Assembly (NCBI GenBank): GCA_964393105.1
Contig: CAYMSM010000027.1
Location: 1 to 26,476, forward strand
Direction of reading: 5' to 3'
Length of the DNA stretch: 26,476 bases
Source of the DNA: CALMEC01 sp964393105
GTDB lineage: Bacteria; Actinomycetota; Thermoleophilia; Miltoncostaeales; Miltoncostaeaceae
The position numbers and the translations under genes are program-made. This document shows, one piece after another, positions 14,808-22,261 of this stretch; position 1 is the stretch's first letter; each line of letters opens with the position of its first letter. Under the pieces are notes generated by a model. The model ran no database searches. It worked only from the letters and a program-made list of their open reading frames with translations, and had not been told where the DNA came from.

Positions 14808-15437
14808 GTGAGCTCCCGCCCGTCACGTGGGGCGCCACTGCCGCTGGGCGCCCGTGACGGCGTCGATCCGAAGTTGGTCGCCGTCATCGATCGACTGGGC
14901 CAGGCGTTGCGCGTGCAGATGGGACAGGTCGCCCGGGCTCATGGGCTGACCTCGACCCAGCTGCAACTGCTCGTCAGGCTGCGGGTGGATCCACCCGAGC
15001 GGCGCAGGGTCGGGGCGCTGGCGGGGGAGCTGGATGTGACGCTCCCGACCGTTTCCGACTCGATCACCACCCTGGAGCGAAAGGGGTTGGTCGCACGTGG
15101 CCCGGAACCCAGCGACGGTCGCGGCGTGCGCATCGTGCTGACCGAGCGCGGCAGGGCGGTCGCCGACGCCGCGGACGCGTGGCAGGTCCGGGCGCAGACG
15201 CTTCTGGGCTCGGTGTCCGAACGCGACAAGCAACGGGCCCTGGGATTCCTGACCGGGTTGATCGCGGAGCTGCACCGAGAGGGCCTGGTCAGCGTCGCAC
15301 GGATGTGCGTGACGTGCCGGTTCTTTCGCGAGGAGGCAGGCGGCCCGGACGTCCATCGCTGCGCGCTCCTCGACATCACGCTCGGGCCGAGTGATCTGCG
15401 CGTCGACTGCCCCGAGCATGAAGGCGTCGCCGCCTGA
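14808..15437 (+). CDS. MarR family regulator with C-terminal four-cysteine motif
   Basis: 209 residues from GTG 14808. An earlier in-frame GTG at 14751 is possible, but the codons between the two have poor G/C third positions. The winged-helix core is clear: LTSTQLQLLVRL, VGALAGELDVTLPTVSDSIT (recognition helix), LERKGLVARGPEPSDGRGVR (wing), and a dimerisation helix. After the MarR fold comes a tail with Cys167 and Cys170 (MCVTC), Cys185 (HRC) and Cys201 (VDCPEH), spaced like a metal or Fe-S site. Regulators with this tail exist in actinobacteria and proteobacteria, but I do not know a settled function. It is divergent from the EamA gene and converges on nadA, so targets could be either the transporter or redox-related genes. 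Confidence 0.85.
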   Translation: MSSRPSRGAPLPLGARDGVDPKLVAVIDRLGQALRVQMGQVARAHGLTSTQLQLLVRLRVDPPERRRVGALAGELDVTLPTVSDSITTLERKGLVARGPEPSDGRGVRIVLTERGRAVADAADAWQVRAQTLLGSVSERDKQRALGFLTGLIAELHREGLVSVARMCVTCRFFREEAGGPDVHRCALLDITLGPSDLRVDCPEHEGVAA

Positions 15438-15600
15438 CGCCAGTGTCCTGTCTCACATCGGGCGCAGGCTGGGCCCAAGGCCCGTCGGGATTCGCTCGCC
15501 AACAACCTGCCGCCAGTTCCGACCGTGTCGATCGGGACGCGTTGGGTCGGGTCGACGAATGCCAGACCCGTTCTCGTGGCCGCCGAGGTCGGCGAGCCGA

Positions 15601-16536
15601 TCAGCCGATCGCGACCATTCGGTCGATGGCGAGGCGGGCCCTCGCGGCGACGTCGTCGGGGACGGTGACCTCGTATTTCCAGTCGCGGAGGCTGTTGCGG
15701 AGCTTCTCGAGGGTGATCATCTTCATGTACTTGCAGATAGCCCGCTCGGAGACGGTCTCGAAACGCTTGCCGGGAACATCCTTCGCGAGGCGGTGGAGGA
15801 TGCCGTTCTCGGTCGCGACAAGGAACTCCCGGGCGGGTGACTCGCGTGCAAACGTGACCATCTTCTCGGTCGAGAGGATGTGGGTCTTGTTATCGCCGAA
15901 CGCCATGCACTTGCTGGCGCAGCCACACTCCGGGTGGACCAGGAGCTCGGCGTCCGGCTTGGCGGCGCGGGCGGCCGCGATGTCCCCGGGGTGGATGTCG
16001 GCGTGGACGTGACACTCACCGAGCCACTTGGTCAGGTGGCGGCCGGTCACCCGCTCCAGCCAGATGCCGAGGAACTGGTCGGGCAGGAACAGGATCTGTG
16101 TGTCCTCGGGGATCGCGTCGATGATCGCCTTCGCGTTGCCGCTTGTGCAGCAGTAGTCGCTCTCTGCCTTGACCTCGGCGGTCGTGTTGACGTAGCTCAC
16201 CACCACGGCCTCGGGGTTCTCGGCCTTCCATGCCCGAAGCTGGTCGGCGTCGATCGACGCGGCCAGTGAGCAACCGGCGTCAAGGTCCGGGATCAGCACG
16301 GTCTTGTCTGGAGCCAGGATGACCGCGGTCTCGGCCATGAAGTGGACCCCGCAGAACACGATCGCCTCGGCGTCGGTCTCGGCCGCCTGGCGCGACAGAC
16401 CCAGCGAGTCGCCCACGTAGTCGGCAACGTCCTGCACCTCGGGCACCTGGTAGTTGTGGGCCAGGATGACCGCCCCGCGCTCGCGCGCGAGGTCGCGTAC
16501 CTCGTCGTGCATCGTTGAGTACAGCTGCGTGGTCAC
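15601..16536 (-). CDS. nadA: Quinolinate synthase NadA
   Basis: 311 residues from GTG 16536, which overlaps the nadC TGA (GTGA). NadA condenses iminoaspartate with dihydroxyacetone phosphate to quinolinate using a [4Fe-4S] cluster, in the cytoplasm. The three cluster cysteines are in place: Cys89 in DAGCSLA, Cys204 in HPECGC, and Cys268 in AICKYMKMI. Other signatures: LAHNYQVPEVQDVADYVGDS (the substrate-binding start of the first domain), FCGVHFMAETA, SYVNTTAEVKAESDYCCTSG, LFLPDQFLG and ATENGILHRL. The length is typical of the bacterial short form. It is the last gene of nadB-nadC-nadA. Downstream, 15438-15600 separates it from the convergent MarR gene and holds no feature I can support. Confidence 0.97.
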   Translation of the reverse strand: MTTQLYSTMHDEVRDLARERGAVILAHNYQVPEVQDVADYVGDSLGLSRQAAETDAEAIVFCGVHFMAETAVILAPDKTVLIPDLDAGCSLAASIDADQLRAWKAENPEAVVVSYVNTTAEVKAESDYCCTSGNAKAIIDAIPEDTQILFLPDQFLGIWLERVTGRHLTKWLGECHVHADIHPGDIAAARAAKPDAELLVHPECGCASKCMAFGDNKTHILSTEKMVTFARESPAREFLVATENGILHRLAKDVPGKRFETVSERAICKYMKMITLEKLRNSLRDWKYEVTVPDDVAARARLAIDRMVAIG

Positions 16537-17366
16537 ATGATCTCCATGGAGACGTCCAGCCATTTGGCCGAGTGGGTGATAGCGCCGACGGAGATGACGT
16601 CGACGCCGGTCAGGGCGACTTCGCGGATGGTGTCGAGGGTGATGCCCCCTGAGGCCTCGACCTCGGCCCGACCGGCGACGATCGCGACGGCCTGGCGCAT
16701 GAGCTCGATCGGCATATTGTCGAGCATGATCCGCTCGGCCGCGCAACCCAGAGCCTCTTGAAGCTGGTCGAGGGTCTCGACCTCGACGGTAATGTCAAGG
16801 TCCGGCTGGGCCGCACGTGCCAATGAGATCGCTCGGGTCACGCCGCCGGCCACGCGCAGATGGTTGTCTTTGATCAGGAAGGCGTCGTACAGTCCCATTC
16901 GGTGGTTGACGCCGCCGCCGCATGCGACCGCGTACTTGTCGAGCGCGCGCATGCCGGGCATCGTCTTACGGGTGTCGAGGATGCGAGCGCTGGTGCCGGC
17001 GACCGCGGCCACGTACGCGCCGGTCAACGTTGCAACGCCGCACATACGCCCCAGCAGGTTGAGCGCGGTGCGTTCGGCGGCAAGGACCGACCGAGCCGGC
17101 CCCTCCACCGTCACCAGGTCGAACGGGGCGACGACGGGCGTGCCATCGGCAACCAGGATCTCGACGTGTATGTCTGGATCGACGGTGCGAAAGAGCGACT
17201 GCACCACCTCGACTCCCGCGAGGATCCCCGATGACCTTGCCACGATGACCGCGCTGCAGCGCCGGTCAGCCGGGACCGTCGCCTCGCTGGTGACATCGCC
17301 GTTGCCCAGATCCTCTTGGAGGGCCATGGTGACGATTGCATCGCGTGCGGTCGTCGTTAGCTCCAC
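16533..17366 (-). CDS. nadC: Nicotinate-nucleotide pyrophosphorylase (carboxylating) NadC
   Basis: 277 residues from GTG 17366, which overlaps the end of nadB by ten bases. NadC converts quinolinate and phosphoribosyl pyrophosphate to nicotinate mononucleotide, carbon dioxide and pyrophosphate. Diagnostic segments: ALQEDLGNGDVTSEA near the N-terminus, ERTALNLLGRMCGVAT, ILDTRKTMPGMRALDKYAV, GGGVNHRMGLYDAFLIKDNH (active-site arginine, histidine and lysine), EVETLDQ, IMLDNM and VEASGGI, all expected in the family. A downstream ATG at 17330 is an alternative start but would cut the first helix. Tight overlap on both sides shows it is translated as part of the nadB-nadC-nadA operon. Confidence 0.97.
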   Translation of the reverse strand: MELTTTARDAIVTMALQEDLGNGDVTSEATVPADRRCSAVIVARSSGILAGVEVVQSLFRTVDPDIHVEILVADGTPVVAPFDLVTVEGPARSVLAAERTALNLLGRMCGVATLTGAYVAAVAGTSARILDTRKTMPGMRALDKYAVACGGGVNHRMGLYDAFLIKDNHLRVAGGVTRAISLARAAQPDLDITVEVETLDQLQEALGCAAERIMLDNMPIELMRQAVAIVAGRAEVEASGGITLDTIREVALTGVDVISVGAITHSAKWLDVSMEIM

Positions 17367-18790
17367 TGCTGAAGCTCCGGGGTCTGGTTCTTGCGTTGCA
17401 CGATGTGGCCGAGCATGTGCTCCTCCTCGAACGGGTGGTCGGCGCGAAAGTGCACACCACGGCTCTCGTCGCGCATGAGCGCCGCCTCGGCGATCAGCCG
17501 GACCAAGGTGTGGGGCGACTCGAGCAGTTTCTCCAGACCGGCGCCGTCGCGGACGAGCCCGGCGTCCCGCCACAGGGCCTCGCGCAGCTCGGGCGACGGT
17601 CGGGGCTCGGATGGGGCCGGCTCGGGCGCACGACGCGGGGGCGACAGGGCGGGTTCGGCGGCAGCGGCGATTGCCGCGCGGCGGCCGAACACGATGCATT
17701 CAAGCAAGGAGTTCGACGCCAGGCGGTTGGCGCCGTGCACGCCGGTGCACGCGCATTCGCCCGCGGCGTAGAGACGCCTGATGTCGGTTCGCGCATCGAG
17801 GTCGGTGACGATGCCCCCGACGAAGTAATGGGCGGCAGGCGCCACCGGCACCGGCTGGGTCGCGGGGTCGTATCCCTGCTCCTCGATCGAGTGCATCAGT
17901 CCTGTGAAGCGGCTGCGGTCGATCGCGCGCAGGTCGAGCAGGGCGGTGCCGTGGTCGTTGATCGCACGGGCGACGACGTCGCGTGGCGCAAGTTCGTCGG
18001 TGAACCGCTCGCCGTGCTCGTCGACGAGCAGCGCCCCGGCACCACGCAGGGCCTCGGTCAGGAGCAAGGACGAGCCCGCAAGCGCGGTGGGGTGGAACTG
18101 TGTGAACTCCATGTCGGCGATCGCCGCGCCGGCCCGGTAGGCCGCGCCGATCCCGCCACCGACAGCGCTGGGCGCGTTGGTGGTGCGTGCCCACAGGCCC
18201 GCTGCGCCACCGGTCGCGAGGATCGTGGCGCGTCCCGCGACGGTCCCCTGCTCGGTCAGCACGCCGAAGCATTCACCGTTGTTGACCCACAGGCCGCGTA
18301 CGCGCTTGCCCTGGGCGATCGTGATGCGCGGCTCGGCGATGACCCGTGCCGCAAGTGCACGGGCCACGTGGCTGCCGGTGGCGGCCCCGCCGGCGTGAAC
18401 GATGCGGTTGCGGGAGTGGCCTCCCTCCAAACCGAGGTCGTTGTCGAATACGACCCCCAGGTCGACGAGGTCGCGGATCCGTGCGGGTGCCTCGTTGACA
18501 AGCATGTGGACGGCGCTCGGTCGGCAGATGCCACGTCCGGCCGCATGGGTGTCTTGCTCGTGCAGGGAGGGGTGGTCATCGTCGCCCATCGCGGCGGCGA
18601 TCCCGCCTTGCGCGCGGGAGCTGTTGGTGTGCTCGACCGGGCCGGCGGTGATCAGATGAACGTCGGAGTCGGCGGCCGCCACGATGGCAGCCTGGAGTCC
18701 CGCGATGCCCGATCCGACAACGATGACGGGGGCGTCGGCCTTGTGCCGTCGCATGCGGTCCGTTAGTTTGCGACTACGAGTCGAAAACAT
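17357..18790 (-). CDS. nadB: L-aspartate oxidase NadB
   Basis: 477 residues from ATG 18790, or 465 from ATG 18754. NadB is a cytoplasmic FAD enzyme that oxidises L-aspartate to iminoaspartate. Visible: the FAD motif VIVVGSGIAGLQAAIVAA, SSRAQGGIAAA, EGGHSRNRIVHAGGAATG, EFTQFHPTAL, the active-site arginine region DELAPRDVVARAI, and GANRLASNSLLECIVFGRRA near the C-terminus, followed by a proline-rich insert and the usual helical end domain. ATG 18790 is chosen because TACACT lies 7 bases upstream (leaderless spacing); the first 12 codons are weakly coding, so 18754 remains possible. A likely NrtR operator lies at 18764-18776, inside the first codons or the 5' leader depending on the start. First gene of the nad operon. 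Confidence 0.95.
   Translation of the reverse strand: MFSTRSRKLTDRMRRHKADAPVIVVGSGIAGLQAAIVAAADSDVHLITAGPVEHTNSSRAQGGIAAAMGDDDHPSLHEQDTHAAGRGICRPSAVHMLVNEAPARIRDLVDLGVVFDNDLGLEGGHSRNRIVHAGGAATGSHVARALAARVIAEPRITIAQGKRVRGLWVNNGECFGVLTEQGTVAGRATILATGGAAGLWARTTNAPSAVGGGIGAAYRAGAAIADMEFTQFHPTALAGSSLLLTEALRGAGALLVDEHGERFTDELAPRDVVARAINDHGTALLDLRAIDRSRFTGLMHSIEEQGYDPATQPVPVAPAAHYFVGGIVTDLDARTDIRRLYAAGECACTGVHGANRLASNSLLECIVFGRRAAIAAAAEPALSPPRRAPEPAPSEPRPSPELREALWRDAGLVRDGAGLEKLLESPHTLVRLIAEAALMRDESRGVHFRADHPFEEEHMLGHIVQRKNQTPELQQWS
18764..18776. promoter_or_regulatory. Putative NrtR operator between nadB and nrtR
   Basis: TAGT-TTGCG-ACTA is a perfect inverted repeat in the divergent nadB/nrtR region, and it resembles the TAGT/ACTA half-sites described for NrtR boxes. 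A second, overlapping palindrome CGACT-ACG-AGTCG follows at 18771-18783. TAGTTT within the site could be the nrtR -10 hexamer, so binding would block nrtR directly and sit just downstream of the nadB start site. Confidence 0.65.
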
Positions 18791-18791
18791 C

Positions 18792-19517
18792 GTGGGAAGT
18801 GTAGCAGACACCGCCTTCCCGGCGGCAACACACGTGAGCCTGGCGGTGGTGTTCCAGGTCCGTGACGGGCGCCTTCAGGTGCTCGCCTGGCGCCGCGAAC
18901 GCGACCCGTTTCGTGGAACGAATGCCTTGCCCGGCGGGTATCTCGCCGAGGGCGAGAGCCTGGAGGCGTCGATCACCCGCCACCTCGCCGCCAAGGTCGA
19001 CATCCGCGAGGTCGCGCACATCGAGCAGCTCGGCACGTGGAGCGATCCCGGTCGCCACCCGTCGGAGTGGCAGGTCGTGACGGCCTACTTGGGCCTCATC
19101 GCAGCCGACCTGGATCCGGCGCTACCACCGGACACCTCGTGGCATTCGGTCGACGCCCTGCCCCCGTTGGCGTTCGACCACGAGGCGATCGTGCTGACCG
19201 CACGGGATCGTCTGCGCGCGAAGCTCTCGTACACGAACCTGGGCTTCGGGCTGGCACCACCGACCTTCACGATCTCGGAGTTGCGTGACATCTACGTCGC
19301 CGCGCTCGGCCACCCGGTATCGGCGACCAACCTCCAGCGCGTGCTGGTCCGCCGCGGGGAGCTGGTGCCCACGGGGGCGCGCAGAGCGCCAGGATCGGTC
19401 GGGGGTCGCCCCGCGGCGGTGTTTCGCTTCCGTACGACCGGCCTCGAGGTGACCGACCAGTTCGCCGTGCTACGACCCCCTCGAGCCGGAGCGACCAGGT
19501 CCGAGCCGTCTGAGTAA
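18792..19517 (+). CDS. nrtR: NrtR family NAD-biosynthesis repressor (Nudix-related)
   Basis: 241 residues from GTG 18792; GTG 18834 is an alternative. The N-terminal domain has a Nudix fold, HVSLAVVFQVRDGRLQVLAW then GTNALPGGYLAEGESLEAS, but the Nudix box is degenerate: after ITRH it reads LAAKVDI where a hydrolase has the REUXEE glutamates. Loss of catalysis with retention of ligand binding is the mark of NrtR repressors, which sense ADP-ribose or related compounds. The C-terminal winged helix is typical: SYTNLGFGLAPPTFTISELR, then SATNLQRVLVRRGELVP and GRPAAVFRF. It is divergent from nadB with a TAGT/ACTA palindrome between them, so it very likely represses the nad operon and itself. Confidence 0.93.
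   Translation: MGSVADTAFPAATHVSLAVVFQVRDGRLQVLAWRRERDPFRGTNALPGGYLAEGESLEASITRHLAAKVDIREVAHIEQLGTWSDPGRHPSEWQVVTAYLGLIAADLDPALPPDTSWHSVDALPPLAFDHEAIVLTARDRLRAKLSYTNLGFGLAPPTFTISELRDIYVAALGHPVSATNLQRVLVRRGELVPTGARRAPGSVGGRPAAVFRFRTTGLEVTDQFAVLRPPRAGATRSEPSE
18798..18803 (-). promoter_or_regulatory. -10 element (TACACT) of the nadB-nadC-nadA operon
   Basis: TACACT on the minus strand ends 7 bases before ATG 18790, fitting a leaderless promoter. TTGCCG lies 19 bases upstream as a weak -35. This hexamer falls inside the first codons of nrtR if GTG 18792 is its start, so the two promoters are interleaved. Confidence 0.5.
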
Positions 19518-19544
19518 CGACCTTCCGCACGCGCCGTGATTCCT

Positions 19545-19572
19545 GTCGCGGTACGCGAACGCGTACCGTGAC
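19545..19572 (+). terminator. Strong hairpin after nrtR
   Basis: CGGTACGCG (19549-19557) and CGCGTACCG (19560-19568) are perfectly complementary across a 2-base AA gap. The stem extends to 13 pairs (19545-19572) if one G-U pair is allowed. It begins 28 bases after the nrtR stop. There is no T-run, so termination is inferred from position; a protein-binding palindrome is the alternative. Confidence 0.5.
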
Positions 19573-19578
19573 CGTTCA

Positions 19579-19653
19579 CCGCACCACAGGGTGTCTGACA
19601 CCTGGTGTTGCGCGAAAGGCCCGCCGCACCACAGGGTGTCTGCCCGCGGCGGG
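19579..19653. repeat. REP-like pair: 19-bp direct repeat within hairpins
   Basis: CCGCACCACAGGGTGTCTG occurs at 19579-19597 and again at 19624-19642, 45 bases apart. The first copy continues into GACACCTGGTG, making a near-palindrome centred on GGTGTC-T-GACACC. The second copy is enclosed by a perfect 8-bp stem, CCCGCCGC (19620-19627) with GCGGCGGG (19646-19653). This arrangement resembles paired REP sequences. No REP-associated transposase gene is in the window. Confidence 0.6.
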
Positions 19654-19721
19654 TGACAAGGGGACTCTCCATCACGGACGATGTCCCTTTCGCCAGTCCC
19701 ATTTGCCCTCTGACGCGTCGC

Positions 19722-19751
19722 GGTGAACAGCCACTCGACTGGCAATTCACC
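19722..19751. other. Hairpin with symmetric internal loop
   Basis: GGTGAA (19722-19727) pairs with TTCACC (19746-19751), and GCCA (19730-19733) pairs with TGGC (19740-19743), leaving a 2x2 internal loop and a 6-base loop CTCGAC. It lies in the gene-free stretch 19518-19895 between the REP-like pair and the leader. An 8-pair stem (one G-U) also spans AAGGGGAC near 19658 and GTCCCTTT near 19683. Role unknown. Confidence 0.4.
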
Positions 19752-19781
19752 GAGGCGTGATCGACGCGTGGTAGGTGCGAC

Positions 19782-19863
19782 GGTGCGCGGTTGCCACTCA
19801 AGGCTTTGGCTTCCCCTGTCGATGGTGCGAAGGCAGGCCGGCCTCGCCGGAACCGACTGCGCC
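19782..19863 (+). ncRNA. Foldable 5' leader of the secreted-protein gene
   Basis: GGTGCG then CGGTT (19782-19792) can pair with AACCG then TGCGCC (19851-19863), closing a domain that holds three local stems: GCCA/TGGC (about 19793-19810), CCTGTC/GGCAGG (about 19815-19837, with one G-U pair) and CCGGC-CTC-GCCGG (about 19838-19850). The domain ends 18 bases before the GGAGG ribosome-binding site. It looks like a three-helix junction, as in small riboswitches, but it matches no class I can name, and the fold was drawn by eye. Confidence 0.35.
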
Positions 19864-19895
19864 CGAGAGCGTCCGGCGAACGGAGGTCGTGGGAA

Positions 19896-20642
19896 ATGCG
19901 CCGCATCATCGCGACGGCAGTCGCAGGTCTTCTGGCGCTCGCCATGGCCGCGTCGGCCTCGGCGGCCGAGATCAAGCTGAGCATGTCGACGTCCTTCGAT
20001 CCTCGTGTCAAGGCGCTGACCGTCCCGGACGGCAATCTCGCCTACGGCTGGTACTCCGATGTGCCCGTGCAGGTCTACGAGGCGACGGTCATCGGCGACG
20101 ACGGTCAGCCGGTCAGGAATGCTTGCCTTGCGAATGGAGCACGCATCGAGATCCTCGACGCCACCCTGAAGATCCTCGGCGGGGCCAGTTGCACAAACGC
20201 GGACGGCGCGTGGCAGTTCGTCCTGACGACCACTCGGGTCAAGGCGCCCACGACCCTGACTGCGCAGCTTCTGACGCCCGCGACCACGCTCGACGGCAGG
20301 GTCGTCTCGCCTGCGGCGAGCAACCAGATCATCGCCACGATCGCCCCCAAGATCGTCCTGACCTCACCGACCCGGTCGGCGGCAGACCGGGTCCTCATCG
20401 CCGGTGGGGTCAAGATCCCCACGCCGCGCAAGCTGGGGACGGTCCTGCTGCAGCGACAGAAGGGCTCCGGCTGGACGACGCTCGCCAAGAGCAGGACCGA
20501 TGCCCGCGGGCACTTCACGTTCACGGTCATCAGGGGTGTGCCGGGCACCGCAACGACCTATCGAGTGCGGTATCAGACGATAAAGACCACGCTCTGGGCG
20601 CCGAGTGGTTACCGGTTCACGATCACCTGGGTCTCATTTTGA
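19896..20642 (+). CDS. Secreted beta-rich protein of unknown function
   Basis: 248 residues from ATG 19896, with GGAGG 9 bases upstream. A textbook signal peptide is present: MRRII then a hydrophobic core and ASASA before the mature AEIKL. The mature protein is rich in threonine, valine and alanine with alternating patterns typical of two immunoglobulin-like or fibronectin-like beta domains: roughly residues 25-150 (VQVYEATVIGDDGQPV, TNADGAWQFVLTTTR) and 150-248 (GTVLLQRQKGSGWTTLAKSR, DARGHFTFTVIRGVPGTATT, YRVRYQ). The second is like repeats in actinobacterial surface proteins, where a W-K-T-D--G-F-F pattern is common. Two cysteines (in NACLANG and GASCTNA) may form a disulfide. There is no anchor or catalytic motif. 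The 3' end overlaps the convergent TfoX-N gene by 9 bases. Confidence 0.8.
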   Translation: MRRIIATAVAGLLALAMAASASAAEIKLSMSTSFDPRVKALTVPDGNLAYGWYSDVPVQVYEATVIGDDGQPVRNACLANGARIEILDATLKILGGASCTNADGAWQFVLTTTRVKAPTTLTAQLLTPATTLDGRVVSPAASNQIIATIAPKIVLTSPTRSAADRVLIAGGVKIPTPRKLGTVLLQRQKGSGWTTLAKSRTDARGHFTFTVIRGVPGTATTYRVRYQTIKTTLWAPSGYRFTITWVSF

Positions 20643-21011
20643 GCCGCGTGCAGTGGACGGGGCCTTCGCCCTCTTGACCTTCGGCGGCATCGACGCGACG
20701 AACCGGAATGCTCGCTCGATCCATTTGCCGAGCGCCCCGTCGTCGTCGTGCATGTCCCGCGGCAGCAGCATGTACTCGCGCATGGGACGTCCCATCGGCG
20801 CGAACCGCTCGCCACCCGCGGTCTGAAGCTCAGCGCGATCGGCGTCGGGGAGTCGCACCACGAGGTCCTGCTCGAATGTCCCCATGAACATGTTCCCGTT
20901 GATCCACGCAGCGCGGGCGCCGAACATCATCTTGCACTCGACGCCGGGACGATCCGGTACGAGCCGTTCGAATAGCTCGAGGATCTCGGGGCGGGGCTTC
21001 TCGATCTTCAT
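20634..21011 (-). CDS. TfoX N-terminal domain family protein
   Basis: 125 residues from ATG 21011; in-frame starts slightly upstream are possible and no Shine-Dalgarno decides. The TfoX_N core is clear: VECKMMFGARAAWINGNMFM, DLVVRLPDADRAEL, GERFAPMGRPMREYMLLP, where the MFG, F-P and P--MREY-LLP positions are typical. In Vibrio and Haemophilus the domain is part of the competence regulator TfoX/Sxy, but stand-alone forms like this one are widespread and of unknown role. The tail is basic (PPKVKRAKAPSTARGSK). It stands alone between the secreted protein gene and the divergent MFS gene. Confidence 0.87.
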   Translation of the reverse strand: MKIEKPRPEILELFERLVPDRPGVECKMMFGARAAWINGNMFMGTFEQDLVVRLPDADRAELQTAGGERFAPMGRPMREYMLLPRDMHDDDGALGKWIERAFRFVASMPPKVKRAKAPSTARGSK

Positions 21012-21089
21012 GAGCACGAGTGTTGCGCGTCGCCTGCGTCTCGGCAAGCGGCGGGCGATGACGGCTGGGCATGGGTATGGGTGAACAAC

Positions 21090-21095
21090 TACGCT
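21090..21095 (+). promoter_or_regulatory. -10 element (TACGCT) of the MFS gene
   Basis: TACGCT ends 7 bases before ATG 21103 and no Shine-Dalgarno is present, which fits a leaderless transcript. Confidence 0.5.
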
Positions 21096-21102
21096 GGGCT
21101 CG

Positions 21103-22257
21103 ATGCCGGGCTTCGTTCGTGACCGTCTGACGTGGCTCGTGTACCTGCAACTGGGGGTCTACGGGTACATCCTCTACGGCATTGGCCCGTCAGTTCAGCT
21201 GCTTCGGGATGACCAGGGCATCAGCAAGACGCTCTCGGGTCTCCACGGAACGGCCCTCGCGCTCGGAGCGGTGACCGTCGGTGTGATCGGCCCGCGTGTG
21301 GTGCAGCGGATCGGGCGGAGCCGTGCCCTGTGGGGCGGTCTTGCCACGGCGTGTGCGGGCATCGTGCTGTTCTGCGCGTCAACGGCGTTGCCGGTCACGC
21401 TGTTCGGGGCGTTCGTCGCGACGTTCGGTGGATCGTTCGTGGTGAGCGTCAGCTCGACCGTGCTGGCCGACCATCATGCCGTTGCGGGATCCGGAGCCGT
21501 CAGCGAGGGGCATGCCGGCGCCGCGACCGTCGGCATGTGTGCGCCCCTTGTCATCGGCGGCGCGGTTGCCATCGGTGCCGGATGGCGCGCCGGCCTCCTC
21601 GTCGCGTTGGCTTTGGTGGTGGTGTTGGCGGCGGCGCTTGGACGCGTCGTCATCCCGGACCACCGTCTTGCCGAGGACCACGACCCCGCGCCCTCGCGCT
21701 CACTTCCCGCCCGGTACTGGTGGGCCTGGACGGCGCTTGCGTTCTGCGTTGCCGTGGAATTCTCGATGACGATCTGGACGTCCGACGTCCTGCGCGATCG
21801 AGTCGGCCTGTCCGAGGGCGCGGCGGCAGCGGGGGTGACCGCGGTCGTCGCGGGGATGGCAATCGGACGTGTCGCCGGCGGCCGGCTGTCGCTTCGGCGG
21901 GAACTCGACTGGCTCTTCTACCGGGCGCTGATCGTGACAGCCGCGGGGTTCGGGGTGTTCTGGATAAGCACGGCGGTGTTTCCGGCAATGATCGGCCTGG
22001 CGATCTGCGGTCTCGGCATCGCGCTGCATTTCCCCGTCGGTCTGATGCGGGCCATCAACGCGTCGTCGGGCAGGACGGATCTTGCCGCAGCCCGATCGTC
22101 GCTCGCCGTGGGGGTGGCAGTCGGTGTCGGCCCGTTCGTGCTCGGCGCACTTGCCGACGAGGTCGGCACGCATACGGCGTTTCTCGTCGTGCCCGGCTTC
22201 CTCGCCCTGGCAGCAGTGTGCATACGTCAAGGCGCGCTTCGACCCTCGCCGTTGTAG
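21103..22257 (+). CDS. Major facilitator superfamily transporter
   Basis: 384 residues from ATG 21103, with about twelve hydrophobic helices. The first half has YLQLGVYGYILYGIGPSVQL, the A-loop region VVQRIGRSRALWGG between helices 2 and 3, and GAFVATFGGSFVVSVSSTVL. A charged central loop (DHRLAEDHDPAPSRS) follows, and the second half has WWAWTALAFCVAVEFSMTIW, AGMAIGRVAGGRLSLRRELD and GIALHFPVGLMRAINAS. This is the drug/metabolite-proton antiporter type of fold; the substrate cannot be inferred from sequence. Its length is at the short end of the family. The DoxX gene converges on it, with stops only a few bases apart. Confidence 0.9.
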   Translation: MPGFVRDRLTWLVYLQLGVYGYILYGIGPSVQLLRDDQGISKTLSGLHGTALALGAVTVGVIGPRVVQRIGRSRALWGGLATACAGIVLFCASTALPVTLFGAFVATFGGSFVVSVSSTVLADHHAVAGSGAVSEGHAGAATVGMCAPLVIGGAVAIGAGWRAGLLVALALVVVLAAALGRVVIPDHRLAEDHDPAPSRSLPARYWWAWTALAFCVAVEFSMTIWTSDVLRDRVGLSEGAAAAGVTAVVAGMAIGRVAGGRLSLRRELDWLFYRALIVTAAGFGVFWISTAVFPAMIGLAICGLGIALHFPVGLMRAINASSGRTDLAAARSSLAVGVAVGVGPFVLGALADEVGTHTAFLVVPGFLALAAVCIRQGALRPSPL

Positions 22258-22261
22258 ACGG

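Noticed and set aside
17336..18766. Plus-strand open frame of more than 470 codons opposite nadB
   Set aside because: Antisense to a full-length NadB with all family signatures; no protein-like motif in the shadow.
18930..19010. Active Nudix hydrolase
   Set aside because: The Nudix box lacks the catalytic glutamates and a winged-helix domain follows, so the protein is better read as an NrtR regulator.
19579..19642. CRISPR-like repeats
   Set aside because: Only two copies of 19 bp, tied to local palindromes, with no regular spacers and no cas genes.
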